Assembly (NCBI RefSeq): GCF_030463565.1
Contig: NC_134648.1
Span: forward strand, 12,937,806-13,001,805
Source: Pelecanus crispus
Taxonomy: Eukaryota; Chordata; Aves; Pelecaniformes; Pelecanidae
DNA length: 64,000 bases
Direction: 5' to 3'
Position 1 is the stretch's first letter. Each line of letters starts with the position of its first letter. The position numbers were made by a program, and so were the translations under genes. Of this stretch, positions 23,289-34,800 are shown piece by piece. The notes beneath the pieces are model-generated. The model was not told the DNA's origin, made no database searches, and worked only from the letters and a program-made list of their open reading frames with translations.

Positions 23289-26200
23289 GGGGAAGAATGT
23301 ACACTTCTTGATAGAAATATAAAACAAAGCACACAGAACTTAGCAATGCTTTTAAACGTGGGTGATTGTAAATACTCATGAATTAATATTTTCTCTATCT
23401 TAACACATGAAAACTTGTTTTTTTAATAATTACATCTTCACAGCTTCAACTATAAATGTTCTTGCAGAAGAACATGGTATCTCATTTACTTGAAATAAAT
23501 AAAAATTCCATATTGCAGCTCATTTTTCATCTTTAATAAAGAAGTAATTAGGAATATGCTATTAACAACATGCAGTGTGTTAACTATTTGCACTGAATTC
23601 AGATCAATATATAATGAAAAGGGTTTTTTATCTGGCTGGAGGATATCTGCTAACTTAATGTCTGAAATAAAATTATGATCCTGTAGCTCTTCCTCATGTA
23701 GATTAGCTTATTTCCATTAAGTAGTTGCATACTGTTTTAAAAAAGGCTGTTTACAAACAGAAGAAATGTCTGTTTACAAGAGAGTAAAAAAATCAAAGGA
23801 TCAACCCACTGTCATTCAAATACCCAAGGAAGGGTACAAAGATGCTGATGTTTATATGTATACAGCAATTAATAACTTTCTTAGATATCTTCATCATATC
23901 GTAATTTACTGTTTTATTTATTAAAACCTGTATCATTCTGCTGCATCAGATATTTGACAGGGGAAAAAAAAACCTTGAACTGTATCTCAACAGTTATATT
24001 TAAGATCTTTTGTGTATATTTAAGTGTGGCTTTCATAATGAAGATCTCAAGTGGTATGGGACGTTTACAGTACTTCATAAAAAAATAAAGTATGGTAGAT
24101 ACGTTTGTCTAGACAATTTATTCTCATGAAAACTGTCTCAGTAAAAAGAGCTCATATAACTTTAATGTCACAGAAGTAATTAGTTGTTATAAAAGAACAC
24201 TAGCAATTTATCAAATATTTGCTTGAATAAATGGTTTGGATAACTTATTTTTATATATGAGGGAGGTTATTTTAGCAAAGGAAGTCTCTTCTTAGATCAA
24301 GCAGCTTTAAAAACATAGTCTTAAATAAAATAGCAATAGAACTGCTCACCTATATTGTGTTTTCTACAATGTAGGATAGTGGGTTATGAACTTTCATATT
24401 TTTGATGCACAGAAATTTCAAAATTGCCCAGTGGTTATATAATCCACTAGATAGTGAGTTATAGTGTATTGCTAATAGCATACTTAGACATTCCCCGTGT
24501 TGTTGTTTGTTTTCTTTTTTTTTTCTTTTTTGATAGCTCAGAAATATTTCATGGCTCCAAGAGTCTGGACTGTGTTGCTATGCAGTCCACCACTGCCATT
24601 AAATCTATACTACTGCAGAAAGACTGTGATTCAGTACAACTTTAAACACCGCTAATTTCAGATGTCCATCAACAGAATTTTGGCAGAAAAATGCGCAACA
24701 GAGGAAAGCACTAGATACAGCCTTGCCACTCAGTTAAGTAATTCCTCTCCTTGCAAAATACTGCAGTAATGCCATGTATCTTTCCTTGCCACCTGACTGA
24801 AAGCACTCTGTGCCGTGTGAGCAGTGAGAGTAGACAGCAGAAATAAGGGCATCAGGAAAGGCCACAGCCAATACTTGTCATGATGGTGTCAGAATAGCAA
24901 TTGGGCTCAAGAACGCAGGCTACGCTAGTGGATACCAGGTAATCTTGGACTTTTTTGTGACGTTATTACAATTTCCCTTCTGCCTCTCTTTTCCATGTTT
25001 TAGAGATTAGAAATCACCTGTTTCTCTCTTCTTATCCGTACCACCAAGAGATAATTATCTGTCACTTCTCTTACTCTCCTACTAACATCACCTCTATTCC
25101 ACAGGTATCAACTTCCTTTTCTCTCAGATTGTCTCATTCATATCTAAAGAAATTTGGAAAATTGTTCTCTAGTTCCACTCAGGCTGGACGTTTGTTGCTC
25201 CTGGTTTAGATCTAAATAAGGGCTTTTTTTTCCCCAGAAGAGTTTACCTTCTAAAAAACCTATACTAGTGGATATAATAAGATATTGCCTTAACCTATAA
25301 ATGTCTTGTTTTATCATGTACCTTAAAAACTCAGGTAGCTTTCATCCTGACCTTCACACTGACACCTGGCCAATGCAGTTTGATCTGCTCCTCCTTTCCA
25401 TTACACAATTTATGCCAACACTACAAAGGCTAAAAGGAACCTGTTACACTATTCTGTATGTAATAAAAGCTAGCTATAAGTACTAATCAAGTACTCTATT
25501 TGATATTGTCTGTATATAATCAATACTACTCAGCCACATTCAAATTAGAGAGTACAAAATGTTCTTGCTCATAGTTTTATAGAATTGCAAGGGATGTACC
25601 ACTACAAAGCAAACAGGAAACATTTATTTAAGTTCTAGACAGAAAGTGTCAAGAAGCCAAACCCTTAACTGGTAGTAGCAGAAACTTAAGGGAAATTCTT
25701 CATTATGTTTCTGGCTTTTCTCAAGTGTTGTGCTTTTTTTTAACAAGACATTCTCAACAGCTATGAAGTTCCTTGATGTCTCAGAAATTGCATTATGCTC
25801 AAGTGTCTTGGACAAATAATTCATTCCACCTAGCAGGAGATCACAGTGTGTATTAGTCATTTGACAGTAACACTACTCGGATTCCCACACTGAGGCTACA
25901 GATGTTTGCTGACCTTAGGCGAAAGGGGTGGTTGGCCTGCAGGAAATACAGCGAGGTTCCCAGTCCAGCCCAATCCCTGTCTGGAATACAGGGGTGCCTT
26001 TATCGTGGGAAGTACGTGTGTGTCTATGTGTGAACAGAAGTGGGCAGGAAGGGGAAGTACTACTCCTTTTCTCCTCTTTAAATTAAAAAAAACCCAACCC
26101 CCCAAAAACCCTCTAGAGTTAAACCTCGAAGCATCAGAATGCAGATGACCCAGAGGATGTTCTAGGATTTCTGTTCCTAAATGTCTTGTTATCATTTATG

Positions 26201-26590
26201 GGTGTTTGGGGTTTTTTTGCAAAAATGTCAGCGAGCATTGACCTTTACCACACACACCCAGTTCCCGCATCCTCCGTGCAGACCGGGGTGCAATCTTCCC
26301 CCACGCCCCTGGCTGTTCTGGCAGCGTGGGGGCTGTTTTGCACGAGCAGTTGCCAGCCTGTGATGATCTCACCAAGGCAGGCACTCAGACTGCATTAAGT
26401 ATCATTTAAACTGCTATTTATTAGAGCTAATAGAAAAGAGAGAGTAGTCTTACGTCCCTTCAGAGGCTGGGAACCCGGGGCTGCGCAGCACCGAGTGGGC
26501 ACCTGCTGCGGGTGCAGCAAGGCCTGTCTGCGGCAAAGTTACCCCATTTCGGTCATTCAAGCTATTACAGGATTTTTCTTCAAAGAAAAC
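23289..26590. other. LYVE1 3' UTR and LYVE1-RNF141 intergenic region
   Basis: After the LYVE1 poly(A) signals the sequence is AT-rich with no supported coding frame or young repeat. GC content rises from about 26250 towards the RNF141 CpG island. Small open frames at 25896-26398 on both strands have no splice context or recognisable product. Confidence 0.55.
23494..23503 (+). terminator. LYVE1: LYVE1 polyadenylation signals (overlapping AATAAA pair)
   Basis: AATAAATAAA carries two overlapping hexamers about 205 bases after the stop codon. Further AATAAA hexamers at 23535-23540 and 23666-23671 are alternatives. Confidence 0.6.
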
Positions 26591-26875
26591 AACTCAATGC
26601 ACCGCTTCTACCGCGGCACAGAAAGGATGTTCAGGCGGGGCCTGCTCAACCCTAACGCGATCGTCGACTCCCCCGTGCGCAACGCTCTTTCAGCCCGGAT
26701 CGCTACCGGCGGGGGGCGGCGCCGGGCCGGGCAGCGTCGCGGGCGCCGAGGAGGCCGGCGGCGGCCCCGGCAGTGCCGCCTCTGCCCCGCTGGCTCCCCG
26801 GCCCGGCCGTGCTGCCGGGGCCCCGGCGGGGCGGGCCCGGCGTCCGCCGTCTCCTGGCAACGGCGCGCGCCGCGC

Positions 26876-26887
26876 GGTGACGTCACC
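26876..26887. promoter_or_regulatory. RNF141: CRE palindrome GGTGACGTCACC
   Basis: A full TGACGTCA (26878-26885) within a 12-bp perfect palindrome is the CREB/ATF consensus. It sits about 35 bases upstream of the NRF1-type site in the CpG island. Confidence 0.6.
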
Positions 26888-26915
26888 GAGCCGCGCCAGG
26901 AGCCGCCGCCGCCCC

Positions 26916-26926
26916 TGCGCATGCGC
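26916..26926. promoter_or_regulatory. RNF141: NRF1-type site TGCGCATGCGC
   Basis: It matches the NRF1 consensus YGCGCAYGCGCR core. Such sites cluster near transcription starts of ubiquitously expressed genes, so the RNF141 start is probably within about 100 bases. Confidence 0.6.
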
Positions 26927-27013
26927 CGCTCGTCGACTGCCGGGGCCCGCGGGGGAGCGGCCCCGCTCCGGTCCCCGTCGGGCGGCGGCGAGCAGGATGC
27001 CGGGGCGTTGGGG

Positions 27014-28648
27014 TGAGGCGGCTGGCGGGGCCCTCCGGCCGCGGCCCCTCGGGGGCTGGCGCGGCCCACACTCTCGGCGCCCTGGGGGGAGCGCAAGGCT
27101 CGGGGCCCGGGGCGGGGAAGAGCCGTTGGGGCGGGGAAAGCCGTTGCGTGCGGGCGCCCTGAGCAAAGCCCGGTCGTCTCCCTGAGCCGGGCCTGGCGGC
27201 GGCGTCCGTCCGAGCAGGACGGCTCGAGTGGCGGTTACTGGCGGTTACTAGCGGTTACCCGCGGGCACAGCGGCCACGGGGAAACGGCGGGGGCGCTGCG
27301 GGTGTGACGCCGCCGGGCTCGTGCGCGCGGCCTGCCTCGAGCGCGGCCGTTGCGAAGGGCTCACGGGCCGGGCGACAGCGGCTGCCCCGCCCCGCCCCGC
27401 CATGGCCCTCAGCGGCGGCGCCCGGGCGAGAGGGCTGGAGAGCGGGAGGTGGTTTGGAAGGAGGACAGCGGCTTGAGGGGGAGCACATCTGTCTGAGAAT
27501 AGAAGCTGGTCAGAATTCAAACATTAAACTGGAAGCTTATTCTCTTCTGTGAAATAGCGGAGTAGTTCGTAGGACGCTCTGATATGAACTCACCTTATGT
27601 GTGCTGTGTTTTTCTTACACCGTGGCAAGACCTTGACAGCTGTAGACCCTGTTCCTGGGCAGTTTTATGCCCAAATGCAGCTCTCCGTACATGCAGGATA
27701 ACGTTCTGTTTTTCTGTGATGTCTCCCCTAAGGTGTTTGTAATGCCCTTAGTATCCCATTATTCCATGTTTAAGGTTGATATTCTGCAGTTAGCTTGCTG
27801 TTGCAGACCTCTGTAGAAGTCTTAAAAGGGTGTGAAACTACTGCTTTGCATTACAAGTGACAAACTCTGTACAGACAGAATTAATTTGCATGCCTCTGCT
27901 ATTTCAAGACAGAGAAAAGAGAAATTTTGGGAGAATATCAAATGAGAGGGATCAAGGGGAGGAAACGGATAAAGACTCAGAAGGCACAGGGTAGATCCTT
28001 ATGCAGACTTTTGGGGAAAAAGATACGAGCATAAAGGAAAGGTGAAATAAGTTGAAGTTGGTTTGAGCAAGTCAGTTCTGTAATACATCCTAAAGTTGAG
28101 GTTTTTGTGCAGGTAGGGAGATTTCTAAATTGGTTTACCCTGGCCCTGGATTCCTTGGCTTACTGGTTTAATAATGCCGTGAGAGTTCTTTTGATCCACC
28201 AATGTCAGTCTGATGTAAGAAAGCTAATTCCTAATGTAACATCTGTGTATAGACCTACATTGATACACTTATTTGTAGACATTCTGATTTTCAAATGCAC
28301 AAATATTTAGGAAAAACAGGTTGTCATACATTACCACTGTCATCTTAAAATTTTCTTTTCCATTCCATTGGACATATTTATACGTGTGTGTTGGAGTTGC
28401 TGAAAAATCTGTGTGAAAAGTGATCAAGTATTGCTGTAAGCAAAATAATACATTTTTCATAAGTTGTTAATGCCATATTGCAGTCTCTTTTAAGTGTTCT
28501 GCTTTGCTTCTGATTTGACTGTTCAAGTTGTGTTACTGTAGAATAATTAGACTGGTCAGTGGGCAGCTAAACTCTTACACTAAAAGGAAATGAGGGAGTA
28601 GCCATTCATAAAACACACAAATGTAACTCTCTAAAATATTTTTAGCAG
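27014..28648 (+). other. RNF141: Probable RNF141 intron 1
   Basis: It runs from the candidate donor GTGAGG at 27013 to the acceptor TTTTAGCAG before coding exon 1. The first exon itself (5' UTR only) is inferred from position; neither its start nor this donor can be proven without a transcript. Confidence 0.45.
27231..27260 (+). repeat. Three tandem GCGGTTAC decamers
   Basis: GCGGTTACTG, GCGGTTACTA and GCGGTTACCC lie back to back inside the CpG island, downstream of the probable first-exon donor. Function is unknown. Confidence 0.6.
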
Positions 28649-28705
28649 AGACTCTACAAGTGAATGAGAACTTCTTTCTACGGAACTGAGGTGAAGAACT
28701 TCACC

Positions 28706-28848
28706 ATGGGTCAACAAATTTCAAACCATACACAAACTGTAATTAACAAGTTGCCAGAAAAAGTAGTAAAGCATGCCTCTTTGGTTCAAGAAAGTGGTTT
28801 CCTAACGTATGAAGAGTTTCTGGGAAGAGTAGCTGAACTTAATGATGT
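28706..28848 (+). CDS. RNF141: RNF141 coding exon 1
   Basis: The exon as transcribed probably starts at 28649 after TTTAGCAG and carries 57 nt of 5' UTR. Coding begins [20 protein letters not shown] and ends [11 protein letters not shown], with two bases of the Val48 codon. The donor is GTAAGC. Confidence 0.92.
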
Positions 28849-31800
28849 GTAAGCCTTACTTTGTTTCCTTCTTTTTTTCATGTTTTACAGAGACCTTGTA
28901 TGCAATATATTCTCTTGTGCTGGCTAAGCCAGAACTGGCCATCTGGTTTTGAAATGTTTCCTTCAGTTCTTAAAGTTTCTATAAGGATTGTAATTACGCT
29001 CCAAACCCAAAGCCATTTCTCTGCCTTAAATTCACTTTTCTCCAATACTCTTCTTCCAGCAAGTGTTGCTTCTCTCTTAGAAGTTCACAAGAGGTAGACG
29101 TTTAGCAGTATCTTTTTGTTGGTGTTACCTGTCTCCCTTACTCTTCCCCCCTCCACCAACCACATAAAGATGCAATGCTGCTTCCTCTCTGCCCATCGCT
29201 TTTAGTAGGAAGTAGCAATATGAGCCCTATAAAGACAGTACAGCTACACTAGGAAGGTAGTACCTGAGACAGAAGGGTTTGTGACCATCTCTCCCACCTC
29301 TGCGGATGTGCAGTGCCGTTCCTCATTAAAGATGAGACATGCCTTACTATGTGAAACCAGTGAGAAAGATAATCCCCCAAAAAAGGCTGCATAAGTAATA
29401 TTTCTCATAGCCTGCCTTTTGTTTGATTGGTACATTGATAGTAAAAAGAAATGAGCAGAAAAGCAGGGTGGTCATTTTTACCCAGTATTTATGGTATAAA
29501 ATGATACAAAGTGGAAATGTACAGCCTGAAAAGGGGCTTTGTAGTGTGTGGCTTTTGGTAGTGTTTGATGTTTAATGCGAATTTGTATTCGGTTTAGAAA
29601 TTGTCTTGTACGGTGTCATACTTCTATGAATGACCTTCAAGAAGAGATAGCTGTCTTCTGGGTAGACACTTAAATAGATTTTGAAGAACATTACTTTAGG
29701 TTTTGCCCGAGAATCTAAGCATATCTCAGTATAATTAATTTCAAAACAACGTTGTTATTCAAGGGGTTTTTTTATTTCTTTACAGTGTTTACTTCAGCCT
29801 GAATGTAACATAGCTTGTTATGATTCTTACGGAATAGACCTTTGTGTCTGTGTTCCATTAAAAAACAATACAAAACCCCAAAAATCTCAGGATCACCTGA
29901 AGCTTTCACCTGGCTGCTTCATTATTAATATATACTAACAAAAATACACCTCATCTGCATGTGTTGGTACATGCATGCTTTCTTTGCATACATGGTAAGG
30001 AAATAACCTTTTCAGATTGGACCACAAGATTGTGTGATTACTGTAATAAACAGTGAAAGTGTGTGTAAATTAAAATGTCTATAAAGGATCCTTGCTTGTG
30101 GATGCTGGATCAAAAGACTTGCACATCATTTTCTGAAATTTACTGTGCAATTTAAAGTGAAATGGACTGTGTATTTTATATTTAATGACATGCTAAGAAG
30201 GTCATTACTCTCTAATTTCATGTCTCTGGGCAGTGTCGATAAAATCTCTTTAAGGATAAAGAGCACATAGGTGAACAAGAAATAATACCGCAATGGCTGA
30301 GGTTGCTGATCTTTGCATGTCTAGCACGTGGTGTAAAACTGATGTTTCTTTATTTCAGTACTGCAAAATTGGCTTCTGGACAAGACAAACATCTGTTATT
30401 TGAAGTGCAGCCTGGTTCTGATTCTTCTGCTTTCTGGAAGGTGATCGTTCGGATCATATGTACTAAAGTAAGATTGTTGAAAATTTTTATTTGGTGGGGG
30501 TTTTCTGTACAGCTGTTTCAGCACTGTCACTTTTACTTGGTAAAATCCAACACCTGCTACAAATATTTTGCATATATATTTTGATACAGATGATGTATTC
30601 AAGGATACTATTTGAGATAAATTAAGTCCAAATTCAAAGTTTCTGCAAAAAGCAGGTTAACAAAAACATTTTCATAGCTAAGTTTAAAAAAATGATATCT
30701 TCTCATGGAGCACTTACAACCTATTAGTTACGGATTCAGATGACTTGTGAGGTCAAGTCATGGTAATCAAACAGTACAACAAATGGAACTATGTAGTTTG
30801 GTAGTAGCAGAAGTTAGTCAGCAATTCCAAGCATTATTAGTTGAGCTAGTGTAACTAACTGTCTATGTTCTGATTCCGTAGAAAACCAATCTAAAAGTTA
30901 AATGTTTAACTTAGTTTGAAGACCATGACAAAACAGAAAGTTGGTTCTTTCTAATGAGGAGATTTTTCCCCTCTTGTGTCCTATCAAGTAACATCCTTAA
31001 ATGGTCCGGAATCCACTGAGCAATCTTAACATGCAGTTTCAACCAAGCCAACTCTCAAACTTTGTTTGAAACTAACAGTTTGTAATTTTCTGTTTGCTCT
31101 TAGTTTTCATTAAGGCAGCCGTCATTGTAGGCTATTTTAAGTTCAAATATGAAATGACTGATTATTCTGTTCTTTGTTCTAAGTTTAGCCTAGTTTTTTA
31201 GGCATTAGGTCCCTACTCACGACTTAATCCATTTGAGTAGTGATGGTAATTGTCTTGCCCTAAAAATGTAGTCCTAACTGTGGTATTCCTCATGATGAAG
31301 CAGCTGTGTTTGCAGGTGTTAACTCTTACTGAAGCAGACTGCAATTTGCTAACATAGTGATGGACACTTGGGAAGGTGGCTACTGCTGTGAGAATTGCAG
31401 TGCATTAAAACAGTTTTGAGCAATGTCAAGTAAAAATCTGATATGTAATTGTAAACAATTCTTATTTAATTTAATTGTAAACAATTCTTATGTCTTAAGA
31501 TAAATAAAACAAGTGGCATTGTGGAAGCTTCAAGAATCTTGAACTTGTATCAGTTCATTCAACTTTATAAAGACATCACCAGTCAAGCAGCAGGAGTTCT
31601 TGCACAGAGTGGTACTTCTGAAGAAGCTGCTGAGAGTTTGATGTCTGTGTCATCTTGTCAGGCCAGCTTGTGGATGGGAAGGTATTTTGATATCCTCTAG
31701 CTTCTAACCACAGTTACAACATAAATATTTTAGAAGTTGTGTGTAAAACGTGAACTACAGACACCTAATGATCAAAACTGCATGCTCTTGGCAGATGCAG

Positions 31801-34800
31801 ACTTTGTATCATCACAAACATGAATAGCACACCTTCTCTTGTACCAAGAGAGCTGTAGTGTACTTTGGTGAAGTTCTGTTGGTGCTACCATACCTTAGCT
31901 TCAGAATAATCATTTTAATCATCGGCTCTAATAGAAACATGGTATATGTTGAATATCCTGAATAAGGAAACAGGAGGAAATGGAATCAGCTGCAGCTACA
32001 AATCTAGGGGTTTTGACAGTGTTTGTTTAAACAGATTTTGTTATTGTTCCACTTAAACTTTCTCTTCCTCTTTTACATTTTGGCATGTGAAAGTTCCCAT
32101 CTGTTGCCACTAGAAACTCATCAATTGTAGTAATAATTTAACTTGTAAGACTGGAAAAATATGAACTGTCTCACACATGTTGACATCCTGCTTTGTTAAC
32201 TAGAGGAAAAGCAAAAGACTGAGGTCAACACCTGCAATAACTTCAGTTCAAACTGAATGTAACAGCAAGAAGCTTGTCACCCTTTCCCTCTGTGGAAATG
32301 TTGCTACCAGTCATTCCTTACTTTTAACTTTCCCAATTAGTTCAGAGTTCTCGCTCAGTTTTGAGTGAGGTAAAGATAGGTTTTACAAGGAAAAGTAGTA
32401 AATGTTCTCTGTATCAACCAGTGAAGAGCTGGTAGCCAGGTATTTTAACAAAACAAGTTGCTTAGCTGGTTAACTGTCTTTAGAATGTCACACTCCAGCT
32501 GTTAGAGTGAGAAAGGGGTCAGCTATGTTGTCATTCTACAGATAGAGCCCACTGGTTTTTCTACATCAGTGGATTGTGGAATGTGTTCTTTTCATTTAAC
32601 TTCCTGTTTCTCTTGTTTGGGAACAAATAATCTTAAATTATTGGCTGTTCTGAGTTACTGAAATGCTAAAATTAGGTAGCAAATGGTGGACATGTTTGGG
32701 AAAGCATATTTTCCCGCTCTTTCTCAAGGATACATGGTTATACTAGAACACAGGTATATCTGGAAATGGCCTTTTACTTCAAACCAACAAACCAAACAAA
32801 AAAATCCCTATATGCTTATGCAAAACAACTTCATATATTGCTGAAGTCAGTGAGTAGATACGGGGTTTCCTAGGTGAGTTTCATTTTTCAGACTTGAGAT
32901 GGGAGAGTTGAGCATCCTTCGTGTTTGTAAACTTCATCACTTGAGATAGTATTAGTGACAAATAACAACAAAAAAAGAGTATACTTCTCTAATATGCTGG
33001 TAAAACACTGGAATTTAGTGAGCTTATATATTATCCAAGTTTTTCAAGTCATTGAGGAAAATACAGGCTGAAATACCTTCAAGTATTTTACACCAAGGAA
33101 ATCTTCTGTTTGTTTTTCCGTGATATCCTCCCACTTGCCTAAATTCTTCTCACCTTTAGACATCTTTCAGCTCTGCAAGAGCTAGCCATCACAGTACAAA
33201 AATAGTAAATATTATCTGTTTCATTCTTATCTTAACTTCCTCCACTGGAATAATACCCCATTTCTCTAGAACATCCACTTCCTACTCGGAGCATTCAAAA
33301 ATGTCCATAAGTGTTTTATGCTTTCTGATAATGAAGGGACAAGCATTTCCTTAGTTTGTCACTCTTGTATTTTACCATTTCTTCAGAAACTTAGTCCTAT
33401 GGCTAAATCTTAGCTGCCAGAAACTTTATAAATAGGGCATCCATTTTAAGTATAATTGCTTGCATATACACCAGCAAATCTCAAAAACTGATGTGTTATC
33501 AAAGGTTAGTTCTCAGAGTTGCATGGGGGAGGGAAATGAAAAGGAGCAAGTCCAAAGAACATGGTGAGCTAATCAAAAGATAGGTGTTTGGAAACTGTTG
33601 TCCTCGCTGTACGTGAATCACCATCTGTAATTCTACAAAAAAATCTCCGAGCATTCTAAAGTAATTTCTCAAAAAGCAAATTGAAAAGGAAACCCCAAGG
33701 ACCTACTGAAGAATAAAACACAAGCATGTTAATAGCTGTCCATTAGCTGGCCAATGTGTACAGTTAAAAAATTACTCTGTATTTGACAAACTCCCAAGAT
33801 ACCTAAGCAAAAGCAGTCAGGTCTATAGTCATTAAGGTGGACTGTCTGTCCTGAAATGCCATTCTTCCTAGAATGCTGGCTCTGTGCCCCAAGTCACAGA
33901 AGAGATTACCAAGTCAGAATTTTTGGAAAACCTAAAAATCTCAGAACACTTGCTTGGCTGTCTTGGAAGTGAGCCATGACTATAAAATTAGGGAACTTTA
34001 GATGTCTAGTTAGGTCAGTGAAAGCTGAGCATTCTGTGCACCTTTTCATGCTTGCAAAGTCTTAATAATGCAAATATTTGAGATACTACTGTTAAGAACT
34101 TTAGATATAGATGTCTGTTATTGGGGGGGTGGGGGGGGAGACCGATAAAATGAAAATGTCTGTCCTAATTTTTAAACTTCCCCCTCCCGCCCCCCTTCCC
34201 CAGCAAGAACACCTAGAAAACTGGAAAAGCTGTGATAACAGTCAACTTGAGAGAGAGTCCTAATTTGAAGGAACAATTATGAGGAGTGTACGGCAAGCTA
34301 AAACCAGCCTTTTCAATCTAGTGAGCAGTTTAGCTCTTGGCATTTTGATGGCATGTGAAATTAGTGAATATACATGCTAGTAGCGATCCTCTCAACATTG
34401 CACGTTTTTATCTAGGATATAAGCCATTACACAGAAATTTGACAAAGTTCATTAAGAAATAGTTCAGCCTGACACTCTGAAAGGAAGGCAGATTCTTCTC
34501 CTGCTTTTAATGCAAACAGTGTTTCTGTTCTTTCACGGGGTCATGTGATATGTAAGTTACAACTTCTTGCGCTTCCTCATTGATATGAAAAAGGATTTAC
34601 ATAACCCGTTGCAACACCAAAAGCACCACATGACACAAAAAATAGATGCATATTCTAACTTAGTTTAGCTCATTGACTGCTGTTTGTTGGTAGCTTGAGG
34701 CTGTGTCTGCTGACATAGACTGAAATGATGTAACTAGTCCATTCACAAATGACATGTTCCTTGCAGATAAACACAGGTGTTTCTTGCTGTCCATCACTAA

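Larger units (their letters stand above)
26590..27480 (+). promoter_or_regulatory. RNF141: CpG-island promoter of RNF141
   Basis: About 900 bases dense in CG dinucleotides lie between AT-rich flanks, 1.2-2 kb upstream of the first RNF141 coding exon. Motifs inside are a GGTGACGTCACC palindrome (CRE), TGCGCATGCGC (NRF1-type), and a candidate first-exon donor GTGAGG at 27013. Long open frames here on both strands are a by-product of GC richness: they have no stop-rich AT codons and encode only low-complexity Arg/Pro/Gly/Ala. This looks like a housekeeping-type, TATA-less promoter. Confidence 0.8.

Noticed and set aside
26495-27185. Overlapping open frames of 100-173 codons on both strands in the GC-rich region
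   Set aside because: They arise because GC-rich sequence has few stop codons. The products are low-complexity Arg/Pro/Gly/Ala with no splice context, and the region is the RNF141 CpG island.
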